The notes below the pieces were generated by a model that was not told the DNA's origin, did no database searches, and was given only the letters and a program-made list of their open reading frames with translations. DNA of 64,000 nt from an uncultured Halomonas sp. (GTDB taxonomy: Bacteria; Pseudomonadota; Gammaproteobacteria; Pseudomonadales; Halomonadaceae): NCBI RefSeq assembly GCF_946887195.1, contig NZ_CAMPKE010000002.1:186001-250000 (forward strand). The letters are read 5' to 3'. Numbering within the stretch: the stretch's first letter is position 1; each line of letters begins with the position of its first letter. Below are positions 25,048-34,417 of this stretch, in pieces. A program made the position numbers and the translations under genes.

Positions 25048-26516
25048 GCCCGATTCGGCACACTCCCATCCGCCGCACCAAGATCGTCGCCACCCTGGGC
25101 CCCGCCAGTGACCGTGACGGCGTGCTCGACGAGCTGATCGCCGCCGGGGTCGATGTGGTGCGTCTGAACTTCTCGCATGGTTCGCCCGAGGATCACCGCC
25201 GCCGCCTGGTCGCGGTGCGCGAGGCCGCCGAGCGCCACGGGCGCACCGTCGCCGCGCTGGGCGACTTACAAGGCCCGAAGATCCGCATCGCACGCTTTCA
25301 TGAGGGCAAGGTGCACCTCGCCGAGGGCCAGCCGTTCGTTCTCGACATGTCGCTGGCGCGCGATGCCGGCGATGCCCACCAGGTCGGCTGCGATTACCCG
25401 ACGCTGGCCGAGGACGTTAGCGCCGGCGACGTGCTGCTGCTCGACGACGGTCGTCTCGAACTGGTGGTCGAGCGGGTCGAGGCACCCCGCGTGCACACCA
25501 CGGTGCGCGTCGGCGGCACGCTCTCCAACAACAAGGGCATCAACAAGCTGGGCGGCGGGCTCTCCGCCGCCGCGCTGACCGACAAGGACCGCGCAGACCT
25601 GCAGACCGCCATCGACATCGGCGTCGACTACCTGGCGATCTCCTTCCCGCGCTCGGCCGCCGACATGCAACTGGCGCGTGAGCTGCTCGGCGAGGCCGGC
25701 AAGGACATCGGCCTGGTCGCCAAGATCGAGCGCGCCGAGGCGGTCGCCGACCCCGAGACGCTGGATGACATCATCCGCGCTTCCGAGGCGGTGATGGTGG
25801 CGCGGGGCGATCTCGGCGTGGAGATCGGCGACGCCCAGCTGATCGGCGTGCAGAAGCGCATCATCCAGCGCGCGCGCAGCCTCAACCGCGCGGTGATTAC
25901 CGCCACCCAGATGATGGAATCGATGATCCACGCCCCGCTGCCGACCCGCGCCGAGGTGTTCGACGTCGCCAACGCGGTGCTCGATGGCACCGACGCGGTG
26001 ATGCTCTCCGCCGAGACCGCCGCCGGCGACTACCCGGTGGAGACCGTCGAGGCCATGGTCCGGCTGTGCCTGGGCGCCGAGCGCGAGCGCAGCATCCAGG
26101 AGTCGCGGCATCGCATCCACGAGGACTTCACGCGCATCGACGAGAGCGTGGCGCTGGCCGCGATGTACGCCGCCAATCACCTCGACGGCGTGGCGGCGAT
26201 CGCCTGCATGACCGCCACCGGCTACACCCCGCTGATCGCCTCGAGAATCCGCTCCGGGCTGCCGATCGTCGGGCTCGCCCACAACCCGATCGCCCAGCGG
26301 CGCATGGCGCTGTATCGCGGCGTGGTCTCGCTGGCCTTCGATACCAGCGAGATGACCGCCGATGAGCTCGACTCCCAGGCGCTGGCGCTGCTCGTGAAGC
26401 GGGGTATCGCCGCCGCGGGAGACGACGTAATCCTCACCCGAGGCGATCACATGAACGCCCACGGCGGCACCAATACCTTGAAAATACTCGACGTGCGTAG
26501 CGTGCGGTCGGCATGA
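25044..26516 (+). CDS. pyk: Pyruvate kinase
   Basis: A 490-residue enzyme converting phosphoenolpyruvate and ADP to pyruvate and ATP. Visible motifs: [57 protein letters not shown], the [23 protein letters not shown] signature split around the catalytic-region Thr, and [17 protein letters not shown]. Length is standard. ATG overlaps the ttuD stop, so this copy appears dedicated to glyoxylate-derived carbon. A terminator follows. Confidence 0.96.
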   Translation: MSPIRHTPIRRTKIVATLGPASDRDGVLDELIAAGVDVVRLNFSHGSPEDHRRRLVAVREAAERHGRTVAALGDLQGPKIRIARFHEGKVHLAEGQPFVLDMSLARDAGDAHQVGCDYPTLAEDVSAGDVLLLDDGRLELVVERVEAPRVHTTVRVGGTLSNNKGINKLGGGLSAAALTDKDRADLQTAIDIGVDYLAISFPRSAADMQLARELLGEAGKDIGLVAKIERAEAVADPETLDDIIRASEAVMVARGDLGVEIGDAQLIGVQKRIIQRARSLNRAVITATQMMESMIHAPLPTRAEVFDVANAVLDGTDAVMLSAETAAGDYPVETVEAMVRLCLGAERERSIQESRHRIHEDFTRIDESVALAAMYAANHLDGVAAIACMTATGYTPLIASRIRSGLPIVGLAHNPIAQRRMALYRGVVSLAFDTSEMTADELDSQALALLVKRGIAAAGDDVILTRGDHMNAHGGTNTLKILDVRSVRSA

Positions 26517-26521
26517 CGAAG

Positions 26522-26556
26522 CGGCCCCGGCATGAATTGCCGGGGCCGTTGTCGTT
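26522..26556 (+). terminator. Rho-independent terminator after pyk
   Basis: CGGCCCCGGCA (26522-26532), a 5-base loop and TGCCGGGGCCG (26538-26548), a perfect 11-base stem, followed by a broken T tract (TTGTCGTT). It ends the gcl-hyi-glxR-ttuD-pyk operon and lies between convergent operons. Confidence 0.8.
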
Positions 26557-26578
26557 GCACGAGGCGCCTCGAGCGTTA

Positions 26579-27418
26579 TTACAGGCCGAGCAGACCGCGC
26601 AGGGTGGACAGGTCTTCGGCGAGCACGGTGACCGGGCCGACCAGGGCGCGGCGATCCTCGTCGCTGACGTGGTCATAGGTCTCGAAGCCGGCGTCGGGAT
26701 TGCCTTCTTCCAGTCGGTAATGAGCCAGGGTGGCTTCGACCGCGGCAAAATTCTCCTCGACTCGCTTGACGAATTCGGGGTCCTCCTCAGCGGCCAGCGG
26801 CTTGAACAACTGGAAGATTTTCTGCGAGCCGTCGACATTGCCCTGGAAATCCCACAGATCAGTGTGGCTGTAGCGATCCTCTTCGCCGCTGACCTTGGTG
26901 GCGGCTACCTCTTCCATGAGTGCCGCCGCGCCACCCACGACCTTTTCCGGCGGGAAGGTGAGGCCCTGGACGCGGTTATCCAGATCGTTGACGTCGGCCA
27001 TCAAGCGCTCGGCATAAGGCGTCAGCCCCTCGGTGGTCTCCTCGTGGAACAGGCCGTACTCGAGACGATGAAACCCCGTGAAGTCGGGATCCTCGACACC
27101 CTTCAAGTAATCGTCCTCGCGGGCATCGATGCTGGCGTCGAGATCGGCGAACAGCTCGGCGATCGGCTCGATGCGTTCATAATAGACCCGCGTAGGGGCG
27201 TACAGCGCCTGCGCCTTCTCGAGCTTGCCAGCCTTGATCGCCTCGGTGAACTGGCGGGTATGCGACGTGAACTGCTCGAGATTATCGAGCACGTAGAGCT
27301 TGTATTCCGCGATCGGACCGACCAGATCCTCGGCAGCGATTTCCGCCTGTGCCGGGGCTTGCAAAGTCAGCAAGCCGAAAGCGCTGGCGGCAAGCAGAAG
27401 GGCGCGTCGTGATGGCAT
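26579..27418 (-). CDS. Periplasmic M75 (imelysin) iron-uptake protein, EfeM-like
   Basis: A 279-residue exported protein: Tat/Sec-type signal peptide (MPSRRALLLAASAFGLLTLQAPAQA) then a single M75 domain. It keeps the full signature of the EfeO M75 domain: FTGFHRLEYGLF with the HxxE pair His117/Glu120, RIEPIAELFADLDASIDARED, VVGGAAALMEEVAATK and SGEEDRYSHTDLWDFQ. It is closer to the E. coli EfeO M75 domain than the cupredoxin-carrying EfeO upstream in this operon. Last gene of efeU-efeO-efeB-this gene; it probably binds ferrous or ferric iron in the periplasm. Confidence 0.9.
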   Translation of the reverse strand: MPSRRALLLAASAFGLLTLQAPAQAEIAAEDLVGPIAEYKLYVLDNLEQFTSHTRQFTEAIKAGKLEKAQALYAPTRVYYERIEPIAELFADLDASIDAREDDYLKGVEDPDFTGFHRLEYGLFHEETTEGLTPYAERLMADVNDLDNRVQGLTFPPEKVVGGAAALMEEVAATKVSGEEDRYSHTDLWDFQGNVDGSQKIFQLFKPLAAEEDPEFVKRVEENFAAVEATLAHYRLEEGNPDAGFETYDHVSDEDRRALVGPVTVLAEDLSTLRGLLGL

Positions 27419-27500
27419 GAGGTATTTCTCCGCGTAATGAGGTTATCGTTGCTAGTCAGCGGTCATGAAGCGCTTCCGGCACTCGTGACTGCATCGAGTG

Positions 27501-28841
27501 CTACGTGGCGGCGAGTAGCGAGCTGCCCAGGAAGTCGTCGGGTTCGGTGATGCCGGGCAGCGTAAAGAAGTAGCCGCCGCCGACCGGCTTGATGTATTCC
27601 TCCAGGGGCTCGCCATCGAGGCGCTTCTGCACCGTGATGAAGCCGTCCTCGAGATTGCCCTGGTACGCGATGAACAGCAGGCCCATGTCGAGTTGGCCAT
27701 TCGCTTCGACGCCATTGGAATAATTGAAGGGGCGCCGCAGGATCAGGTGGCGTCGTGCATCCGCCGTGCGCGGGTTCGCCAGCCTGATGTGCGCGTCGAG
27801 TGGCGTGACATGGCCTTCAGGGTCGTTGGCATAGTCGGGGACATCATGCTCGGTGCCGCCAGACAATGGCGCACCGCTGTCTCTTTGACGACCGAAGATG
27901 GCCTCCTGCTCCTGCAACGGCGTTCTATCCCAGCGCTCGACGAAGTTGCGGATGATGCGCACCGCCTGGTAGCTGCCCCCCTGTGCCCATACCGGCTCGG
28001 AGGCGGGTTCATCGACCCATACCACATCCTTCATCAGCTCGTCGTCATCGGCTTCCGGGTTGGCCGAGCCATCGCGAAAACCGAGATAGTTGCGGGCGCT
28101 TTCCTCGGGCTGGTCGGGCTTGGGAGGCAGCACCGGCACGGTTCCCTCCTGCTTCCAGCGCACCATCAGCAAGCCGGGTGTGTGCTTGATGATGTCGCGA
28201 AGCGCGTGGATGGTGGTGTCATGGGTATTGGCGCAGATTTGCAGTGATAGATCGCCGTGGCAACGCATGGCCTCCAGCGCATCGTTGGGAAATTCTCCCA
28301 TTCGCTGTAGGTGGCGGGGTTTGGCATTGGCCAGCCCGAAGCGCTCGTCGAACAGCGAGGCGCCCACCGAGACGGTGACGGTCAGGGCATCCGGCGCGAT
28401 GGTTGGCCCGAGAATACCGGAGTCGACCGGTGGGAAACTCGGGTCACGCTGCGGATAGGTGCCGCCTTCGGTGAGAAAGGCGATGCGCTCGGTCAACGTG
28501 AGGAACAATCTCTTCAGGTCGGCCCGGTCGCGTGCCAGCACGTCGAAGGCGACGACCATGCCGGTCGCCGGGCGGGGCGTGGTTATCCCCTGCTGATAGG
28601 GGCCACGAAACGAGTAGGCCTGGTGCGTCGTTCGGCTGACCGGTGATCCGGTGACTTCATGCTGAGCATCGGCGGCGTGCTTGGCATCGTTGGCAAAGGC
28701 CTGGCTTCCAAACCCTGCCGTGGCTGCGCCGACACCGGCGGCGCCCAGTCCTTGCAGGAAGCGCCGGCGATCCAGATTGGCAAACGGGCAGCGCGAAGAC
28801 GTGTGGCGATCGTGGGTCATATCGGCAAACCGTGATGACAT
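27501..28841 (-). CDS. efeB: Dye-decolourising-type haem peroxidase EfeB (deferrochelatase)
   Basis: A 446-residue Dyp peroxidase with a twin-arginine signal ([19 protein letters not shown], preceded by SSRCPFAN) for folded, haem-loaded export. The GxxDG motif is [13 protein letters not shown], with the proximal-His region [29 protein letters not shown]. EfeB oxidises iron(II) or removes iron from haem while feeding EfeO/EfeU. It lies 16 bases after efeO on the same strand. The start is uncertain: no strong ribosome-binding site precedes ATG 28841. Confidence 0.95.
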   Translation of the reverse strand: MSSRFADMTHDRHTSSRCPFANLDRRRFLQGLGAAGVGAATAGFGSQAFANDAKHAADAQHEVTGSPVSRTTHQAYSFRGPYQQGITTPRPATGMVVAFDVLARDRADLKRLFLTLTERIAFLTEGGTYPQRDPSFPPVDSGILGPTIAPDALTVTVSVGASLFDERFGLANAKPRHLQRMGEFPNDALEAMRCHGDLSLQICANTHDTTIHALRDIIKHTPGLLMVRWKQEGTVPVLPPKPDQPEESARNYLGFRDGSANPEADDDELMKDVVWVDEPASEPVWAQGGSYQAVRIIRNFVERWDRTPLQEQEAIFGRQRDSGAPLSGGTEHDVPDYANDPEGHVTPLDAHIRLANPRTADARRHLILRRPFNYSNGVEANGQLDMGLLFIAYQGNLEDGFITVQKRLDGEPLEEYIKPVGGGYFFTLPGITEPDDFLGSSLLAAT

Positions 28842-28857
28842 CGTAGGTGGATGAAAA

Positions 28858-30027
28858 CTAGCTGCTCAGTGTCAGGGATCGATTCACGTCTGCGAGAGAG
28901 TCGGCGAGTGCGTCGGCGCTCTTCAACAGCGCGGGGCGATCGATCTGTTCCGCGACGGGAGAGCCGTCCGGCTGCGCTTGCGATGGGGCAAGTACCCGGT
29001 CGAGTTCATCGAGCTGCTCCTGAAGCGTGTCGAGTATCGACGGCGACTGTCGTTCCAACAGCGGTTTCAGCAGCGTCACGATTTTATCGGCACCTTGCTT
29101 GAGCCCCTGGAGATCATGCAGCTCACGCTCGCCGAGTGAATCTTGCGCGGCTTGATGGTCGTGCCAGGCCTGGAGTACCCGCGCCGTGCCATTGGCTAGC
29201 TGCGTGGGGGGAATGGCCTGAGTCCTGAGCCGCTGGCTGAGTGTCTCGACATCCGCGACCAGTTGCTCGGCGACTGGTGTCAGCCCATCCATGGAGCGTT
29301 GCTCGAACAAGCCGTAGGCCAAGCGGTGAAAGCCGAGGAAATCGGGGTCTTTCTCGCGCCGTTCGAAGTACGCCGCTCGGGCGTTGATGCGCTGATCGAG
29401 ATCGCTGAACAGACCAAGGGCCATGGCCAGGTGCTGGTCGACCCGCCTGGCTTCACGGTAGCGAGCTTGAGCCGCCATGAGATCGCCATCGGCAATGGCG
29501 TCGCGCAGTGCCTTGGTGGCCGACTGCAACTGGCGCGATTGCAGGATCAGATAGACCTTGTATTCAGCCAGCGGTCCGATGAATGCCTTTGCCGACAGCT
29601 TGTCTGGCGCCACCGCGCCCTCGGCCGCCGTGACATGCAGCGTACCGCGCGGATTGCTGAGCAGGCCACAGGTCATCTGGTAATCGCCCGGTGACAGTTC
29701 GGCGGTGAGTGGCTGGCGCAGTTCCGGGGCAATGTTTTCACGCTCTTCGAGCACCATGACGCCATCGAGGATTTCCCATTCGATAGCACGCGACGAGCGA
29801 TTGATCACGGTAAACGTGGTGCGGCCTGCCGGCACGGTGACGCTATTGGGCTCGCAGCCGCTCGCCGTGACGGTGATCGCCGTGGTGTCGCCCTCTTTCG
29901 GCTGGCCACCGTTGAGCGAAAAATAGAACAGTACCAGCGCCGCTATCATCAGTAGCAGGGCAAGCGCCATGCCGATGCGTAACAGGCGAGGTGAAGGCGC
30001 TTGGGAAGAAGGCGAACGTTTGGGCAT
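28858..30027 (-). CDS. efeO: EfeO with membrane anchor, cupredoxin domain and degenerate M75 domain
   Basis: A 389-residue protein. Residues 17-37 form an uncleaved-looking membrane anchor ([16 protein letters not shown]). Residues about 50-132 are a cupredoxin domain close to E. coli EfeO ([53 protein letters not shown]). The rest is an M75 domain whose conserved residues are changed: FHRLAYGLF has Ala237 where HxxE needs Glu, and the SGEEDRYSHTDLWDF region is absent ([10 protein letters not shown] in its place). Follows efeU with a one-base gap. The iron-binding part may have moved to the separate M75 gene downstream. Confidence 0.92.
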   Translation of the reverse strand: MPKRSPSSQAPSPRLLRIGMALALLLMIAALVLFYFSLNGGQPKEGDTTAITVTASGCEPNSVTVPAGRTTFTVINRSSRAIEWEILDGVMVLEERENIAPELRQPLTAELSPGDYQMTCGLLSNPRGTLHVTAAEGAVAPDKLSAKAFIGPLAEYKVYLILQSRQLQSATKALRDAIADGDLMAAQARYREARRVDQHLAMALGLFSDLDQRINARAAYFERREKDPDFLGFHRLAYGLFEQRSMDGLTPVAEQLVADVETLSQRLRTQAIPPTQLANGTARVLQAWHDHQAAQDSLGERELHDLQGLKQGADKIVTLLKPLLERQSPSILDTLQEQLDELDRVLAPSQAQPDGSPVAEQIDRPALLKSADALADSLADVNRSLTLSS

Positions 30028-30028
30028 G

Positions 30029-30886
30029 TTATTGACCTAATTGCCCCTTGGCTGCTTCGGCAGGGCGTGTCGTATGCCTGGCCTCTTGCCGGGGCCAGAA
30101 GAAGGCAGCCAGGGTGATAACCAGATAAGCGAGGTAAGCAACCGCTTCACTGGTGGTGGGCGCGGGCTGATAGCCGAAGACGCCGGCGAAGACGCTGCCC
30201 ACCGGTGTATCGAGCGGTAGCCAGCCACTGAGATCGAACACCACTTGCTGGGCGTGATTCCACAATCCGGCCTCGTGCAGAGCGCGCACTGAGCCGGCGA
30301 ATAGGCCGGCTGCCACGAGCAGGATGAACAAACCGGTGAAGCGAAAGAAATGCCGCAGGTTGAGCCGCAAGCTACCACGATAGAAGGCCAGGCCGGCGAT
30401 CACCGAAAACACGACGCCAAGCAGAGCCCCTAGCGGGGCATCGGCGTTGCTGCTCTGCTGAAACACCGCCATCAGAAAGAAGACCGACTCCAGCCCTTCA
30501 CGCGCGACGGCAAGAAAAACCATGCCGATCAGGGCATAGGTATGATGGCGGCCGCTGGCAAAGGCATCGTCCAGAGCGCCGGTCAGTTGCTGGCGCATGC
30601 CTTGCGCGGCCCGACGCATCCAGAGAACCATCCAGGTCAGCACACCGACGGCGACCAAGCCGACAGCGGCCTCGAACAACTCCTGCTGACGTTGCGGAAA
30701 CTCAGCGCTGGCAAACTGCAGCCCGGCACCCAGGAGCAGTGCCAGGGCGGTCGCGAGGAAAATGCCGATCCATACCGCTGGCATCCAGGCTCCGCGACCG
30801 GTCTGGCGCAGATAGCTGGCGATGATGCCGACGATAAGCGCGGCCTCGAGGCCTTCGCGCAGCATGATCAGAAAGGGAACGAGCAT
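30029..30886 (-). CDS. efeU: Ferrous iron permease EfeU (FTR1 family)
   Basis: A 285-residue FTR1-type permease with seven hydrophobic segments. Two REGLE motifs that line the iron path are present: LREGLEAALIVG near the N-terminus (residues 10-14) and AREGLESVFFLMA in the middle. ATG at 30886 matches the family N-terminus (MxVPFLIM.REGLEAALIV); a TTG 42 bases upstream could extend the frame but lacks support. First gene of a four-gene Efe operon with a candidate Fur box about 45 bases before the start. Confidence 0.95.
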   Translation of the reverse strand: MLVPFLIMLREGLEAALIVGIIASYLRQTGRGAWMPAVWIGIFLATALALLLGAGLQFASAEFPQRQQELFEAAVGLVAVGVLTWMVLWMRRAAQGMRQQLTGALDDAFASGRHHTYALIGMVFLAVAREGLESVFFLMAVFQQSSNADAPLGALLGVVFSVIAGLAFYRGSLRLNLRHFFRFTGLFILLVAAGLFAGSVRALHEAGLWNHAQQVVFDLSGWLPLDTPVGSVFAGVFGYQPAPTTSEAVAYLAYLVITLAAFFWPRQEARHTTRPAEAAKGQLGQ

Positions 30887-30928
30887 TGCGGAATCCAGGC
30901 GATGATCGGAAAGAGAGTGAGGCACCAA

Positions 30929-30943
30929 TGATATGCGTTATCA
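30929..30943 (-). promoter_or_regulatory. Candidate Fur box upstream of efeU
   Basis: Read on the minus strand the sequence TGATAACGCATATCA matches the 7-1-7 Fur consensus (TGATAAT-N-ATTATCA) at 11 of 14 positions. It is the only such site before the Efe operon, and iron-dependent repression by Fur is the known control of efe genes. A second partial element (GGATAATCG) is nearby. Confidence 0.55.
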
Positions 30944-31061
30944 ATTGAGTAGGATAATCGTTTTTGTCTGCCATGCCAAATGACCGTTCTGGTTACGTGG
31001 CGTTACTCGTTCTGTCTGGCGTGGCATGCTGATGATATGTTTAGACAGTACGAATGAACTG

Positions 31062-31212
31062 AAGGCCTTTGAAAAACGTAGGCGAGGCCGTCACAGCAAG
31101 GCAAGAACAGGTGAAAAGCGGAGCTTATCCGCAAATAAATGAGCAATTGATCGGACTCGCGCCCGAGCCTATTTTTAACGCCGCTGTGACAACGCAGGTA
31201 GTTTTCTTGGAG
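31062..31212. repeat. R1 inverted-repeat element, copy 3 (reverse orientation)
   Basis: Read on the minus strand this copy aligns along its whole length with copy 1, sharing TGCGTTGTCACAGCGGCGTT and CTCGGGCGCGAGTCCGAT plus the end CTACGTTTTTCAAAGG. Its last bases (TTGGAG) abut the start of the next gene, so GGAG at 31209-31212 serves as that gene's ribosome-binding site with a 5-base spacer. The interval 30887-31217 otherwise holds only the efe control region. Confidence 0.85.
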
Positions 31213-31217
31213 CTGTT

Positions 31218-32060
31218 ATGACCACGCCCGTTCTTCTGGCCATATTGGCCGGCGCATTGATGCACGCCAGTTGGAACGCCCTGGTCAAGATCGGGCTCGA
31301 CCGCCTGCTTGGCATCTCGTTGATCCAAATGGCCTGTGGCGTACTGGCGCTACTTGGCGTGGCTTTCGTCGAGTTGCCGCACGCCGCTGCCTGGCCCTGG
31401 CTCGCTGGGTCGGCGCTGCTGCACGTGGGTTACAACCTGTTTCTGGCGCGCGCCTACCGCGTTGGCGATCTGGGGCAGATCTATCCCATTGCGCGCGGTT
31501 GCGCACCCTTGCTGGTGACGTTGATCGGCCTGTTCCTGCTCAGTGAGCAGCCGACATGGCAGGGCTACCTGGGTATCGCGCTATTGATCACGGGCATCGT
31601 TTGCATGGCGTTTCGCGGGGGACGCAAGCGACGACCTGACCCGCTGGCACTGAATAGTGCCCTAATCACTTCCGTGTTCATTGCCGGTTACACCCTGGTG
31701 GATGGCATCGGCGCACGCACCAATGATGATGCCTTGAGTTATGTGGTGTGGCTGTTCATGCTCAACGGCCTGGTCATGGTCGGCGTGCTGGGGGCGCTAC
31801 GTGGTCGCTCGGCGTTTCGTGCCTTGGGCGATTATTGGCGTGTGGGGCTGGCCGGCGGCGGGCTGGCTATCAGCGCCTATAGCATTACCATCTGGGCGAT
31901 GACGCAAGCGCCCATTGCGCTCGTCGCGGCCCTGCGTGAAACGAGCGTGCTGTTTGCCATCGCCATCGTTGTGATGTTTCTGAATGAGCCCTTGCAGCGC
32001 GAGCGCATACTGGCCGGCGGTTTGATCCTGAGCGGCATCGTCATGACGCACTGGGGATAA
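31218..32060 (+). CDS. EamA-domain drug/metabolite transporter (DMT superfamily)
   Basis: A 280-residue membrane protein with ten hydrophobic segments forming two EamA repeats. First repeat: LMHASWNALVKIGLDRL, then GYNLFLARAYRVGDLGQIYPIARG with the typical Y..G...YP.ARG motif; second repeat ends APIALVAALRETSVLFAIAI with a late PLQRERILAGGLILSGIV. Members export amino acids or other metabolites; substrate cannot be assigned. The ribosome-binding site lies in the end of repeat R1, so the element may influence its expression. Confidence 0.9.
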   Translation: MTTPVLLAILAGALMHASWNALVKIGLDRLLGISLIQMACGVLALLGVAFVELPHAAAWPWLAGSALLHVGYNLFLARAYRVGDLGQIYPIARGCAPLLVTLIGLFLLSEQPTWQGYLGIALLITGIVCMAFRGGRKRRPDPLALNSALITSVFIAGYTLVDGIGARTNDDALSYVVWLFMLNGLVMVGVLGALRGRSAFRALGDYWRVGLAGGGLAISAYSITIWAMTQAPIALVAALRETSVLFAIAIVVMFLNEPLQRERILAGGLILSGIVMTHWG

Positions 32061-32117
32061 GCCGGCGACTCGCTTGTGAGCGTGCCATGCCGCGCCTAAT
32101 CATTCCTTTCAGCAATG

Positions 32118-32142
32118 AAAAAGCGGGAGGTTGTCCTCCCGC
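32118..32142 (-). terminator. Rho-independent terminator of the EF-hand gene
   Basis: On the minus strand GCGGGAGG-ACAA-CCTCCCGC is followed by TTTTTC, about 40 bases after the EF-hand stop codon. Perfect 8-base stem. Confidence 0.85.
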
Positions 32143-32182
32143 TTCCATGTCGGCATCCCTGCCGATAAAAAACCGTTATCGG

Positions 32183-32512
32183 TTAAACGTCCCAGAAACC
32201 TTCGTCGCCGATGTCATCGCCATAATCGCCGAATTCCGGTTCATCGATAACGCCATCACCGTTATCGTCATAAGCGTCATAGACACCTTGGCCATACTCG
32301 TCATTATCGAGAGTACCGTTACCATCGGCGTCCCACTCTTCGAATACACTCTCGTGATCGAAGCCGGCATTCCACTCTTCGTAGCTGATGCCGTCATTAC
32401 CGTCGGTATCCCAATCCGAATAGTTCTGCTCCTGTGCGAGAGCGCTACCGGCGCCAACCAGTGAAAAGGCCAGCACAAGCCCGCCGATGCTCTGAAGTAT
32501 ATCGCGTTTCAT
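32183..32512 (-). CDS. Secreted EF-hand protein
   Basis: A 109-residue exported protein: signal peptide MKRDILQSIGGLVLAFSLVGAGSALA, then three EF-hand-like calcium loops: DTDGNDGISYEEW, DADGNGTLDNDEY and DDNGDGVIDEPEF. Asp and Glu dominate the mature chain, so it will be very acidic. Function unknown; such small periplasmic or secreted calmodulin-like proteins are frequent in marine gammaproteobacteria. ATG at 32512 follows AAGGAG; the ORF could be extended 14 codons but without support. A terminator ends it. Confidence 0.85.
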   Translation of the reverse strand: MKRDILQSIGGLVLAFSLVGAGSALAQEQNYSDWDTDGNDGISYEEWNAGFDHESVFEEWDADGNGTLDNDEYGQGVYDAYDDNGDGVIDEPEFGDYGDDIGDEGFWDV

Positions 32513-32797
32513 AGGACTATCTCCTTGACTTGATTGCTCGATGAGTCGCTGCAATTGAGCAATTGCAACTGGCGACTACGGTCCATGGTCGCCAAACTTG
32601 GCTTCGCTAATAAACCCGCGTTAAAAGCTTTAAAGCCGAAGTCAATCTCAACGTAGAAGCGACCGCCTGCCGGGTCAAAGCGGCAAGCGGCACTAATATG
32701 TTAAGTAAAGCATTGGCATGTTATTCGATGTTAATGAATACGATTGAAGCGCCTCGGCAGTACAAGCCGGGGCGCTAACGTTCAATCGATATCTAGA

Positions 32798-34294
32798 CTA
32801 GCGAGGCGTCGTTGCCGCTCCCGGCGCCAGCACTGGTTCGGCGGCCTGTTCCATGCGCTCGCGCTCCTTGTCGATGATTGCCAGCGCCTCGGCTTCGCTG
32901 ACGCGCGAGGCCGGCGTCAACAAGCTGACCGCCACGCCGACGACCGTCGCCGCCAGTACGGCGGGAATGCTGGGGTTGCCCCAGAAGGCGCTCCAGCCGT
33001 CATGCGCGATGACCGCCAGCGAAGTGGCGGATGCGGCGATCAGCGTCGCTATCGCGCCCTGCCAGTTGTAGCGCGGCCAGAAGCGCCCGAGCATACCGCA
33101 CACGAACATGCCGGCCAGTACCGTGGCGATCATGCTGGTGATATAGGCGATGACGTTGTCAGAGGTCAGCGCGAAGCCCAGCGCCAGGCCGATGGTGGCG
33201 ACCAGCGCCAGCCGCGAATAGAGCACCACGTGGCGCGCGGCGGGCACGCGCCCGGTGAACAGCACATAGATATCGCGTATCAGCGTCGAAACCCCGGCGA
33301 TGGCATCCGAGCTGGCGCTGGACATGGTCGCCGACAGCCCCGCGACCAGCAGCAATAGGCCAAAGCCCAGCGGCAACACTTCGGTGGCGAGATACGGGAA
33401 GGCGAAATTGCTGTTTTCGAGATTCGGGTTGAGCGCTTGGGTCGCCATGCCGATGATCGCCGGAATGATCGAGAAGCCCAGATACAGCACCCCGGTAATC
33501 ACGAAGGAGCGCCGCACCGAGCCGACCGATTCGCCGGAATAGATGCGCTGGCGAAACGACGGCGTGGCCAGTACACCGATGGCGATCACTGCGGCCAGCG
33601 ATAGCGCGGGAATGGCACCGATGTTGGCGATGCCCAAAAAGCTGGTGGAGGCAGCATCCATGCCGGCGGTCAGCCCAGCGAAGCCGCCGACCTCGATCAG
33701 TGCCAGCACGGCCATGGCAATGAAGCCGACGAACAGCAGGATCGCCTGCACGGTATCGGTCCATACCACGGCCATGTAGCCGCCGATCACGCAATAGATG
33801 CCGAAACCCAGCGCGACGATGACCTTGGCCAGATTGACATCGATATCGGCCATCCACGCCAGGTAGAGCCCGCCGCCGAGAATATGCGCACCCAGCCAGC
33901 CGATGCAGGCGATGTAGATCAGCAGCGCGACGACGTTGCGCACCAGCCGGTTGGCGCCGACATAGTAGGAGAGCTCCTCGCTCATGGTCATGAAGCGCAG
34001 CTTGCGGACCGGCGCGAAACACGCCGCCAGCAGCAGCATGCCGGTCGCCCCGCCGATGCCGTAGAGCGCGCCGGCCCAGCCGTTGCTATAGCCGAAGCCC
34101 ACCGCGCCCATGCTCGAGCCGGTGCCGACCATGGTCGCCACGGTGGTGCCGACGGTCAGGAATAGCGGCAGGCTGCGCCCACCGAGCAGGAAGTCGTCGC
34201 CGGTGCCGCGACTGCGTCGCGATACCCACCAGCCGAAGCCGATCATGGCGACGATATACACGAAGAAGGTGCCGAGGAAGATATGACTGTTCAT
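32798..34294 (-). CDS. Sodium:solute symporter (SSS family)
   Basis: A 498-residue symporter with about 13 membrane segments. Family markers: TGDDFLLGGRSLPLFLTVGTTVATMVGTGS near the start, and GLSATMSSASSDAIAGVSTLIRDIY in the TM8 region carrying the sodium-site Ser residues. Ligand not deducible; its position beside RidA, an N-acyl-D-amino-acid deacylase and a D-amino-acid-type PLP enzyme suggests uptake of (acylated) amino acids. It ends with a hydrophilic tail. Separated from ridA by a hairpin and a MITE-like element. Confidence 0.92.
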   Translation of the reverse strand: MNSHIFLGTFFVYIVAMIGFGWWVSRRSRGTGDDFLLGGRSLPLFLTVGTTVATMVGTGSSMGAVGFGYSNGWAGALYGIGGATGMLLLAACFAPVRKLRFMTMSEELSYYVGANRLVRNVVALLIYIACIGWLGAHILGGGLYLAWMADIDVNLAKVIVALGFGIYCVIGGYMAVVWTDTVQAILLFVGFIAMAVLALIEVGGFAGLTAGMDAASTSFLGIANIGAIPALSLAAVIAIGVLATPSFRQRIYSGESVGSVRRSFVITGVLYLGFSIIPAIIGMATQALNPNLENSNFAFPYLATEVLPLGFGLLLLVAGLSATMSSASSDAIAGVSTLIRDIYVLFTGRVPAARHVVLYSRLALVATIGLALGFALTSDNVIAYITSMIATVLAGMFVCGMLGRFWPRYNWQGAIATLIAASATSLAVIAHDGWSAFWGNPSIPAVLAATVVGVAVSLLTPASRVSEAEALAIIDKERERMEQAAEPVLAPGAATTPR

Positions 34295-34378
34295 GCAAGC
34301 CTCTTATACTTGTTGGCTCGGTCGTTGCCGCGACCGAGGCAGTGGTAAGGAATATCCATCCATCATCATCGCTGCTCG

Positions 34379-34410
34379 GTGCCGCGCCCTTGCCGGGGCG
34401 CGGCACTTTT
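34379..34410 (+). terminator. Strong hairpin with T run on the plus strand, without a plus-strand gene
   Basis: GTGCCGCGCCC (34379-34389) pairs with GGGCGCGGCAC (34396-34406), an 11-base perfect stem followed by TTTT on the plus strand. The flanking genes run on the minus strand, so as a terminator it would act on antisense or upstream transcripts. It lies in the 5' region of the symporter gene, where its RNA could also form. Confidence 0.5.
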
Positions 34411-34417
34411 ATCTATT

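Noticed and set aside
32570..32594. Inverted repeat TGGCGAC / GTCGCCA upstream of the EF-hand gene
   Set aside because: Arms of 7 bases with an 11-base spacer are expected by chance at this base composition, and it has no repeat elsewhere.
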